A stretch of DNA of 8,000 bases, from NCBI GenBank assembly GCA_029938595.1, contig JAOZUP010000181.1, positions 1 through 8,000 of the forward strand. Direction: 5' to 3'. How positions within the stretch are numbered: the stretch's first letter is position 1; each line of letters begins with the position of its first letter. Source of the DNA: Thermoanaerobaculales bacterium. Its GTDB lineage: Bacteria; Acidobacteriota; Thermoanaerobaculia; Thermoanaerobaculales; Sulfomarinibacteraceae. The position numbers and the translations under genes are program-made. The notes under the pieces were generated by a model. The model was not told the origin of the DNA and did not search any database. It saw nothing but the letters and a program-made list of their open reading frames with translations. This document shows positions 1 to 5,851 of the stretch, piece by piece.

Positions 1-163
1 TGGTCTGTTGGGCGCCGTAACGACGGTGATCTCCGGCGGTCTCCTGGTCGAGGTCACCCGCCACTGGGCCCTAGACGCGCTCGAACAGCAGCTGCGGGGC
101 CTCACGAGCGATGTCGGCAGCGCGCTGTGGCCCGGTCAACCGGCGCAGATCACCGTCGCCTGA
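1..163 (+). CDS. C-terminal fragment of an unidentified protein
   Basis: An open frame enters from the left window edge (first full codon at base 2) and ends at TGA 161-163, leaving 53 residues. The fragment begins with a hydrophobic, Gly/Val/Leu-rich stretch of about 17 residues that could be a membrane segment or a buried helix. An amphipathic helix follows (around ALDALEQQLRGL), then a short tail ending PAQITVA. Codon use is GC-rich at third positions, as in the neighbours. It converges on scpB, with the hairpin repeat at 175-255 between the two stops. I do not recognise the family, and too little is present to assign a function. That it is a real gene rests only on the open frame and its composition. 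Confidence 0.5.
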   Translation, partial: GLLGAVTTVISGGLLVEVTRHWALDALEQQLRGLTSDVGSALWPGQPAQITVA

Positions 164-174
164 GACGCATTGGC

Positions 175-255
175 GTTGGAACCGCAAAGACGCCAAGAAC
201 GCAAAGCACCTTTTCACTTCCCTCTTTGCGCCCTTTGCGTCTTTGCGGTTTCAAC
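175..255. repeat. Long imperfect hairpin between convergent genes
   Basis: Two 32-base arms (175-206 and 224-255) are inverted copies matching at 28 positions, separated by a 17-base loop. The core contains phased CGCAAAG-like units (CCGCAAAGACGC on the left; its complement GCGTCTTTGCGG on the right). It fills nearly all of the gap between the stop at 163 and the scpB stop at 281. Possible roles are a dispersed palindromic repeat or a bidirectional transcription stop. There is no clean T-tract on either side, so a classic intrinsic terminator is not shown. I recall similar CGCAAAG-rich palindromes in intergenic regions of other bacteria, but that is memory, not a search. Confidence 0.75.
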
Positions 256-280
256 ACTTTTCCCCAGCTCCCCTGGCCCG

Positions 281-829
281 CTACTCGACCGTTGCCGTCT
301 CATCCTTCAGCATTTCTTCCGGATCGGGGAGATCCTCGGCCCGTTCGAGACCGAAGTGAACCAGAAAATCTTTGGATGTCCGGTAGAGAAACGGCTTCCC
401 CACGACCTTCTTCCGTCCGGCCATCCGCAGCAACCCGCGGTCAAGCAGGGTTCGCACGACGCTTGCCGAGTTCGTGCCGCGAATGAAGTTCATTTCCGGA
501 AGGGTCACCGGCTGACGATGGGCGACGATGGCGAGGACCTCAAGCGCCGCCTGCGACAGGCGTTGGCGGGCGGCGATGCCATGGAAGGACCGCAAGTACG
601 GATCCAGGTTCGGAGGTGTCGTGCAACGCCAGCCCCCGGCAACCTTTTCCAGCCGGAGGCCGCTGTCCGGTCTTTCCAAATTCTCACCTATGGCCTCGAA
701 AATCGCTGCGACCTCGTCCTCACCCACTTTGCGATCGTCGATCGCTTCCATGACCGCGGGAACCGTGACCGGTCCGGACGCGGTCAGCAGGATGGCTTCC
801 ACGACGGCAGTCAGCGTGTCCTTATCCAC
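281..829 (-). CDS. scpB: Segregation and condensation protein B
   Basis: ScpB is the kite subunit of the bacterial condensin. As a dimer of winged-helix proteins it binds the middle of ScpA and helps the SMC-ScpAB complex compact and separate chromosomes. The 182 residues match the usual family length. Two family signatures are visible. One is LSQAALEVLAIVAHRQPVT followed by IRGTNS and VVRTLLDRGLL (about residues 91-134). The other is GKPFLYRTSKDFLVHFGL (about 144-161), the second winged-helix motif. The N-terminal part (VEAILLTASGPVTVPAVMEAI, about 10-30) fits the first winged helix, and an acidic tail follows. The start is GTG 827-829, overlapping the scpA stop by 8 bases and preceded by GGGGAG six bases upstream, which supports translational coupling. 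Identification is firm. Confidence 0.95.
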   Translation of the reverse strand: MDKDTLTAVVEAILLTASGPVTVPAVMEAIDDRKVGEDEVAAIFEAIGENLERPDSGLRLEKVAGGWRCTTPPNLDPYLRSFHGIAARQRLSQAALEVLAIVAHRQPVTLPEMNFIRGTNSASVVRTLLDRGLLRMAGRKKVVGKPFLYRTSKDFLVHFGLERAEDLPDPEEMLKDETATVE

Positions 830-1601
830 CGTTTTCTCCCCGGATCAAAAGCTCCTTGGCTCCGAGAGATCGGTCGCCCGGCCGCAAGTAGATTTCGGCG
901 AATGGGCTCCGCTGCTCCGCGAACACGCCCCGCAGCCGTACCAGTTCCAGGGCCGCCACCATGACCGTCACGACTTCCACCGGATCCGACCGGGAGTTCA
1001 GGTGCCGAAGGAGCGGTACCAGCCCGTCGGATCGCACGAGCTCGTAGATGTCCTTCATCTTGTCCTCGACGCGGAAGCGAAGCGGCAGGACCTTGATCGG
1101 CGGCGGGTGAGATGCCGCAAACTTCTGCATCACATCGAGATAGGCTTGCGCGAGCACTCTCAGGTCGACGTCCTCCCAGTCCAGCTCCTGTTCTCTTTCG
1201 GCGTCGACGTCGGCCGCAACCTCCGGGACCCACAGGCATCGCCGCACGATGTCGCTGTCGTGCAGGAACGATGCGAGCTCTTTGACTCGGCGATAGGCGA
1301 GCAGCCGCTCCACCAGCTCTTCCCGCGGATCCTCCGCCCCCTGGTCAACCTGCGGCAGGAGCATCTTCGACTTGAGGTGGAGGAGCCACGAGGCCATCCA
1401 CAGGAAATCGCCCGCACTATCGAGATCGAGCTCCTGCATCGCCTTGAGATGGGCGTTGAACTGATCGCAGATGCTGAAGATCGGGATGTCGTAGATCGAT
1501 AGCTCGTTCTGCTTGATCAGATGCAGCAGAAGATCGAGCGGTCCGCTGAACACACTCAGCTCGACCGGCGGACCCTGCGGTTCTTCAGCGACCATCGTCA
1601 T
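822..1601 (-). CDS. scpA: Segregation and condensation protein A
   Basis: ScpA is the kleisin of the bacterial condensin. It bridges the head and neck of the SMC dimer and carries ScpB. The N-terminal signature VFSGPLDLLLHLI (about residues 17-29, counted from ATG 1601) is diagnostic, as is FLWMASWLLHLKSKMLLP (about 66-83). The middle is acidic and variable. The C-terminus (about 173-243, including DPVEVVTVMVAALELV and FAEIYL) fits the kleisin winged helix that contacts the SMC head. The length of about 259 is normal. The start is not settled: ATG 1601 and ATG 1595 are close together, and an in-frame GTG at 1622 would add seven residues. None has a clear ribosome binding site. I chose 1601 because family homology begins just after it and a TATACT box lies 8 bases upstream. 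It is co-transcribed with scpB and divergent from the exonuclease gene. No smc gene is in view. Confidence 0.95.
   Translation of the reverse strand: MTMVAEEPQGPPVELSVFSGPLDLLLHLIKQNELSIYDIPIFSICDQFNAHLKAMQELDLDSAGDFLWMASWLLHLKSKMLLPQVDQGAEDPREELVERLLAYRRVKELASFLHDSDIVRRCLWVPEVAADVDAEREQELDWEDVDLRVLAQAYLDVMQKFAASHPPPIKVLPLRFRVEDKMKDIYELVRSDGLVPLLRHLNSRSDPVEVVTVMVAALELVRLRGVFAEQRSPFAEIYLRPGDRSLGAKELLIRGENGG
836..841 (-). promoter_or_regulatory. Ribosome binding site for scpB inside the scpA end
   Basis: On the minus strand GGGGAG lies six bases before the GTG at 829-827, within the last codons of scpA. It supports GTG as the scpB start and coupled translation of the pair. Confidence 0.7.
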
Positions 1602-1609
1602 CGCGGGGG

Positions 1610-1615
1610 AGTATA
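1610..1615 (-). promoter_or_regulatory. Possible -10 box for scpA
   Basis: On the minus strand TATACT (5 of 6 to TATAAT) ends 8 bases before the ATG at 1601. That would give an almost leaderless transcript. No convincing -35 hexamer is seen at the usual spacing, so support is weak. Confidence 0.3.
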
Positions 1616-1653
1616 CCTGCACACCGTGCTTCGCGCGTCGTCGGCCGTTAGAA

Positions 1654-1686
1654 CGTTAAAACGTTGAACGTTCAAACGTTTTAACG
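1654..1686. repeat. AACGTT-phased near-palindrome in a divergent intergenic region
   Basis: Four copies of AACGTT start at 1652, 1660, 1667 and 1675, at 7-8 base spacing. Together they make a near-perfect 33-base palindrome centred on the palindrome GAACGTTC (1666-1673). The arms pair throughout except for one unpaired A around 1676. A further CGTTA lies at 1646. It sits between the scpA start and the divergent exonuclease gene. It could be a dispersed genomic repeat, an operator, or a cruciform-forming element; the sequence alone does not decide. Confidence 0.75.
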
Positions 1687-1724
1687 ACGGCATTCAATCC
1701 TCCGCTCCTCTGCCGGAAACGAGG

Positions 1725-1733
1725 TGTTACACT
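1725..1733 (+). promoter_or_regulatory. Possible extended -10 for the exonuclease gene
   Basis: TGTTACACT reads as an extended -10 (TG, one base, then TACACT, 4 of 6 to TATAAT). Its placement would give a leader of roughly 25 bases ending in a strong ribosome binding site. There is no recognisable -35, which an extended -10 can tolerate. The call is weak. Confidence 0.3.
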
Positions 1734-1754
1734 CTCGCCCGCACGAACAATATC

Positions 1755-1759
1755 GGAGG
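1755..1759 (+). promoter_or_regulatory. Strong ribosome binding site fixing a TTG start
   Basis: GGAGG lies five bases before TTG 1765-1767. The next in-frame start, ATG 1786, has no comparable site at proper spacing. This favours TTG as the true start, which keeps the N-terminal QMDLF motif intact. Confidence 0.8.
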
Positions 1760-1764
1760 CAATC

Positions 1765-2361
1765 TTGGAGCACTGGGACGGTCAAATGGACCTGTTCGAT
1801 CAGAACCCGCAGCGGGAGGTGCCGCGGGACAAGAAGGTCGTGGTCTTCGACCTTGAAACGCAGCGATCTTTCGCCGAGGTTGGCGGGCGCAGCCAGTTCC
1901 ATCGTCTTGGAGTGTCGGTCGGCGTGGCCTACCGGTATGACGAGGATGAGTTTCTGGTGTTCAGGGAGGACGAGGTCGGCGACCTCATCACGCTCCTCCT
2001 GGAGGCGCAGTTGGTCGTAGGATTCAACATCCGCGGATTCGATTACGAGGTGTTGCGCGCATACACCGAGGAGGATCTCCAGCGCCTTCCGACCTTCGAC
2101 ATCATGTACGACCTCGAGGAGCGCCTCGGATTCCGACCGAAGCTCGACAGTGTCGCCTCGGCCACCCTCGGTGTGGGCAAGTCCGCCGACGGCCTGCAGG
2201 CCCTCGAATGGTGGCGTTCCGGTGAGATCGACAAGATCATCGATTACTGTCGCGAAGACGTGCGAGTGACCCGCGACGTCTACGATTTCGGTAAACGAAA
2301 TCGCTGGGTCCAGGTGGAGAGATTCGGGGGCAAGCCGCGGAAGGTCGAGGTCGATTGGTGA
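1765..2361 (+). CDS. Stand-alone DEDDy 3'-5' exonuclease, RNase H-like fold
   Basis: This is a predicted single-domain nuclease that removes nucleotides from 3' ends with two metal ions. All three exonuclease motifs are present. Exo I is FDLET with D29 and E31; Exo II is NIRGFD (N88 to D93); Exo III is YCRED (Y161, D165), whose Tyr places it in the DEDDy branch. LDSVASATLG (127-136) is a further segment I associate with YprB-like or PolB-like predicted exonucleases. At 198 residues it has no helicase, polymerase or zinc-finger partner domain. The N-terminal QMDLF (residues 7-11) matches the beta sliding-clamp consensus QL[S/D]LF, suggesting recruitment to DNA replication or repair sites (inference). 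The TTG start is chosen from the GGAGG five bases upstream. It is divergent from scpAB and convergent with the chemosensory operon. The family is secure; the substrate (DNA or RNA) is unknown. Confidence 0.85.
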   Translation: MEHWDGQMDLFDQNPQREVPRDKKVVVFDLETQRSFAEVGGRSQFHRLGVSVGVAYRYDEDEFLVFREDEVGDLITLLLEAQLVVGFNIRGFDYEVLRAYTEEDLQRLPTFDIMYDLEERLGFRPKLDSVASATLGVGKSADGLQALEWWRSGEIDKIIDYCREDVRVTRDVYDFGKRNRWVQVERFGGKPRKVEVDW

Positions 2362-2531
2362 CCACGACTGTCTCGAGATCCTCTGGGTCGTGAGAAGTAC
2401 TCCACAGACCGCGGCTGACCGGCCTTCTTGCTGGCGGTGTTCGAGCGCCGAAGGCGCGATAGACCGATCGGAACGACTCAACCCATCGGAAAGGAACTCG
2501 GGAGTTTTTGGGAGTCCGGCCTGGCCCCTCT
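2362..2531. other. Intergenic gap between convergent exonuclease and cheR genes
   Basis: This 170-base gap separates the exonuclease stop (2359-2361) from the cheR stop at 2532. It holds two short inverted repeats: CACGAC/GTCGTG (2363-2368 and 2387-2392) and GCGCC/GGCGC (2445-2449 and 2453-2457). Neither is followed by a T-run on either strand, so I cannot name a terminator. No coding signal is convincing. Confidence 0.5.
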
Positions 2532-3854
2532 TCACAAGTTCGATCGACACTCTTCGATCATCTGGTCGGTGGTCGGTAGGCCGAGGCGCCTCATGACAGT
2601 CTCCAATTTCGACGATGGCCTGCCGAGCGCCTTCAGCACCGCCCGGTACTCGCGTGCTGCGCTCGCCTCACGGCCCAGCGTCCGCAGGCAACGCGCAAGC
2701 AGGAATCGAATCTCGCCTATCTCCGGATCGAGGTACAGGGCCGCGCGGTAGGAGAGCACCGCCGCATCCAGATCACCGGTCCTTTCCCGGGTGATTCCTT
2801 CCAACCCATGTGCCACGGCGTTTTCCGGGAATCTCGGTCTAACGAAGTCAATCGCGTCAAGGGCTCCGTGAACGTCGCCCTTCTCCAGATTGCCGATTAT
2901 CTCTTCGAGACGGACTTCGATCGTGGGCCCATCATCCCCGGCCAACGGCGGCTGTGTCCGCCCGGGAACCGGGTTCGGGGTCGTCGTCCCGGCGGTCGAC
3001 GGAGTTGTCCTTGAGACCTGGGGGCAAGCAGCGCCAACGCCGCCTGTTTCCCGATGGCGATAGCAGAAGGCCCCACCGAGATCCCGAGCCTGAAGGCCGG
3101 AATCCAGGTGAAGGAGCGACTCACTCGGCCCGAGGAAGAGGAAACCGTGGGCGGCCAGCACGCTTTCCACCTCCGCAATGACTCGACGCTGCAGCTCCGG
3201 GCGGAAGTAGATCAGCACGTTCCGCAGGAAGATCAGATCGAACACCTCCCCGCCGAGATCGAGCGATTGTTCAGCGAGGTTCACCCGGCGGAACTCAATT
3301 CGCGCCATCAACTCGGGATCGAGCTCGAATCGGTCACCGCTCGCCCTGAAGTGCCGCCGCAAACAGCCGGGAGGTACCCGCGCCACGGCCCGGTTTCCGA
3401 AAAGCCCCGTCTGAGCCTCTGCAAGGGCTGCCTCGTCGACATCTGTTGCCAAGATGCTCCACTGCCAGTCTCCGACGACTGCGTGGTCTGCGAGGACAAC
3501 GGCCAGGGTTGCCGCCTCCTCCCCGCGTGCACATCCGGCGCACCACACCCGAACCCGTGGTTCCCGGCGGTGGGCAGTGATCTCCGAAAGAACCGTCTCC
3601 TCAAGTGCGTCGAATTGGGCCCGGCCACGAAAGAGGTAGGACTCCTTGATGGTGAATTGCCCCAGGAGTCGCCGCAACTCGTCGGAGTCGCCGTGTCGTC
3701 GAAGAGACTGCACAAAGCCCTCAATGCCGGCAAAACCGGCGCTGACAACCCGCTTCCGGGCGTATTCCTCCAGGGCGCCGAATCGGCCGTCGACGATCAC
3801 GAATCCTGTCGCGTCTTCAATCAGCTGAGCGAGCTCACGAATCGTCTCGTTCAC
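2532..3854 (-). CDS. cheR: CheR-type receptor methyltransferase with C-terminal TPR-like region
   Basis: CheR transfers methyl groups from S-adenosylmethionine to glutamates of chemoreceptors. Residues 1-75 form the N-terminal helical domain, ending at IKESYLFR (family TxNETxFFR). The SAM-binding core follows: VWCAGCARGEEAATLA (103-118; the common CSTGEE reads CARGEE here), ILATDVDEAALAEA (134-147), FDLIFLRNVLIYF (205-217) and GFLFLGPSESL (237-247). A Pro/Thr/Gly-rich linker (about 267-311) joins a helical region (about 312-412) with TPR-like repeats such as GDLDAAVLSYRAALYLDP, then a short tail. CheR plus TPR is the layout of WspC-like enzymes. It starts at GTG 3852-3854, overlapping the cheA stop as GTGA, so translation is probably coupled. 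It is the last gene of the operon, and no cheB follows. The assignment is firm; the receptor docking mode is not known. Confidence 0.93.
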   Translation of the reverse strand: MNETIRELAQLIEDATGFVIVDGRFGALEEYARKRVVSAGFAGIEGFVQSLRRHGDSDELRRLLGQFTIKESYLFRGRAQFDALEETVLSEITAHRREPRVRVWCAGCARGEEAATLAVVLADHAVVGDWQWSILATDVDEAALAEAQTGLFGNRAVARVPPGCLRRHFRASGDRFELDPELMARIEFRRVNLAEQSLDLGGEVFDLIFLRNVLIYFRPELQRRVIAEVESVLAAHGFLFLGPSESLLHLDSGLQARDLGGAFCYRHRETGGVGAACPQVSRTTPSTAGTTTPNPVPGRTQPPLAGDDGPTIEVRLEEIIGNLEKGDVHGALDAIDFVRPRFPENAVAHGLEGITRERTGDLDAAVLSYRAALYLDPEIGEIRFLLARCLRTLGREASAAREYRAVLKALGRPSSKLETVMRRLGLPTTDQMIEECRSNL

Positions 3855-5851
3855 CGCCCGCCCCCGACCCGGTAGACGAGGGCGACCAGCTCGCGCGCAT
3901 CGAGCCCCTGTTTCGTCAGGTAGGCATCGGCCCCCGACTCGAGGCCGGCGAGCCGGTCAGCCGGGCGGTCGAGGGTCGAAACCACCACGATCGGCAGCTC
4001 CGCCAACCGAGAATCCCCACGCAATTTTCTTGTCAAACCGAGGCCGTCCATACCCGGCATTTCGATGTCGGTGACCAGGCAGTCGAAATCCCGGTCCTCG
4101 AGGGCCTGCCAAGCGTCATCGGCGCCGCCGACGCTGGTGACACCGAGGCCCCCGTCCTCGAGCAGCCGTCGCACCATTTCCCGTGAAACCACCGAATCAT
4201 CCACCAACAACACCTGAATCGGGCGCGACCGCGGTCCGTGTACCGGATGGTCGAAAGCATCCAGCGCATCGAGCGGACCCAGACGTTGGAGGGAGAGCAC
4301 GTACACGGGCCGCCCAGAGGCCAGCAGCGTGATTCCCTCCACAACCGGTGGCGCGCCGGCAGCAGCCGGCAGGGGGTGAACGATCACCTCCTCCTCACCG
4401 ATAACTGAGTCCGCAACGATACCAACCACACCGCCGCCGATCACCATCTCCACCAAAACCCCGTGGTCGCCAGCCGGTTCACCCAGGGCGTCGGCGAGAA
4501 AGCGGGCCGCGATCGTCCGGTCACCAATTCGCACGACCCGACGCCCTTCGGCCTCCTCAACGTGCTCCGGCACAATCCTGCGGTATGCCCGTGCAGGAGC
4601 CGCGGGGACCGCCAGTCTGTGTTGCCCCACCTCCATGACCAGGACGCGCTCACCGCGTCGCGCCAGCGGCACCTCGACCGTGATCACGGTCCCCGAATCC
4701 GACTCCATCCACAGATCGCCGCCGGCCGCCCTCACGGTCGTGGCCACCGCGTCGAGCCCGATACCGCGTCCGGAGAGTTCGGTTTTGGTCTCGCGGGTCG
4801 TGAACCCGGGTCGGAACAGAAACTGGAGAACCTCGGACATCGTCAGTTCTTCGGCCACCTCTTCAGTGATCAATCCGCGTCGAATGGCTGTGCCCACAAC
4901 CTCTTGGCGGTCGATCCCCCGCCCATCATCGACGACGCGGAGACGAACTCGATCCCCCTCGCTGGAGGTCTCCAGCCGGATGTGTCCGACCGGATCCTTG
5001 CCCGCCTTCACACGTTCTTCCGGGCTTTCAATACCGTGATCGACGGCGTTCCGCACGAGGTGCAGAAGGGCCTCGCGCAGTCGATCGACGATCCTCCGAT
5101 CGAGCTGCGCGTCGCCGGCATTCACCTCGAGCTCGACCCGCTTCCCGAGCGCATCAGCGAGCTCGCGCGCATGTTCTGCCAGGCCCTTCAGAAAAGGCTT
5201 CAGGGGCTGCACCTGGAGGTGGAGGAGCGCGTCAAGCTGGCGTTCGGTAAGACGGCTCAGGATACGCTGTCCGCCCTCGAACTCCAGCGCCACTTGCCTC
5301 AAAGACGTCGCGAGGGTGGCCAACACCTGGCGCGGAGCGCGTTCTCCGACGCCTCGCTCGGCCAGGGCCGCGAGCCGAAACACGCGGTTTGCGAGCCCTT
5401 CCGCGCCCGCCGCCACGACTCGCATTCGTGCGCTGCGGTCGGCAAGATCGTCCACCAGTTCCGTCGCTACACGAATCTCTTCCCGCTTCCGGTGTTTGGG
5501 TTTGGTACGCACCCTTTCGGATGCCCTTCCGTCGTCGCCAGGCGTCGCCTGGTCATCTCCGGCAGGGCCGAGCGCGGCGAGGCCGTTCGTGATTTCCACC
5601 AGGCATTCCTCGAGCTTCCCTGGCGCCAACGACTCGGGAGTCTCCAGCAGGTCCTCCGCCTGATGACAGAGCTCGGCCACCTGACGAAAACCCATCATCC
5701 GGCTGGCACCTTTGAGGGCGTGCAGCTCCCGGCGAACCTGTGCCGGGGCCTCCTCGCTTTCATCCATCGCGCCGACCAGCGCGCGGAGTCGCTCGATCCG
5801 GTCTCCCGCCTCCTCGAGGAAGAGGGAGTGGAGATCGTCGTCGTTTCTCAG
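3851..5851 (-). CDS. cheA: Hybrid CheA histidine kinase with C-terminal receiver domain
   Basis: This is the central kinase of the chemosensory complex. It autophosphorylates a His under receptor and CheW control. Counting from CTG 5851 (666 residues), the domains are: Hpt at about 1-95 with LHALKGASRMMG and phospho-acceptor H44; a charged linker; a diverged dimerisation region (about 125-235); the ATPase with N-box HLVRNAVDHGIE (264-275), G1 VDDGRGID (about 307-314) and G2 SGRGIGLD (360-367); a CheW-like regulatory domain (about 400-535); and a receiver (about 545-664) with D551/D552, phospho-acceptor D595 in TDIEMPGMDG, S625 and K647. There is no separate P2 domain, as in WspE-like or FrzE-like hybrids. 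The start is unusual: the only ATG/GTG/TTG candidates in frame are GTG 5944, which overlaps the receptor by 97 bases, and ATG 5767, which would cut the Hpt domain. CTG 5851 overlaps the receptor stop as CTGA and fits the domain start best. Confidence 0.92.
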   Translation of the reverse strand: MRNDDDLHSLFLEEAGDRIERLRALVGAMDESEEAPAQVRRELHALKGASRMMGFRQVAELCHQAEDLLETPESLAPGKLEECLVEITNGLAALGPAGDDQATPGDDGRASERVRTKPKHRKREEIRVATELVDDLADRSARMRVVAAGAEGLANRVFRLAALAERGVGERAPRQVLATLATSLRQVALEFEGGQRILSRLTERQLDALLHLQVQPLKPFLKGLAEHARELADALGKRVELEVNAGDAQLDRRIVDRLREALLHLVRNAVDHGIESPEERVKAGKDPVGHIRLETSSEGDRVRLRVVDDGRGIDRQEVVGTAIRRGLITEEVAEELTMSEVLQFLFRPGFTTRETKTELSGRGIGLDAVATTVRAAGGDLWMESDSGTVITVEVPLARRGERVLVMEVGQHRLAVPAAPARAYRRIVPEHVEEAEGRRVVRIGDRTIAARFLADALGEPAGDHGVLVEMVIGGGVVGIVADSVIGEEEVIVHPLPAAAGAPPVVEGITLLASGRPVYVLSLQRLGPLDALDAFDHPVHGPRSRPIQVLLVDDSVVSREMVRRLLEDGGLGVTSVGGADDAWQALEDRDFDCLVTDIEMPGMDGLGLTRKLRGDSRLAELPIVVVSTLDRPADRLAGLESGADAYLTKQGLDARELVALVYRVGGGR

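Noticed and set aside
170..964. 264-codon open frame on the + strand opposite scpB
   Set aside because: It runs through the hairpin repeat and then antisense to scpB and the end of scpA, with no domain signature. The ScpB motifs on the other strand are decisive.
2363..2392. Inverted repeat as terminator of the exonuclease gene
   Set aside because: The stem is six base pairs with an 18-base loop and no T-run after it.
2445..2457. GC-rich five-base-pair stem as terminator of cheR
   Set aside because: Short stem with a three-base loop, no T-run on the minus strand, and about 75 bases past the stop. Expected by chance in high-GC DNA.
1681..2550. 289-codon open frame on the minus strand opposite the exonuclease
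   Set aside because: The + strand has all three exonuclease motifs and a strong ribosome binding site. The antisense product shows nothing recognisable and would overlap the end of cheR.
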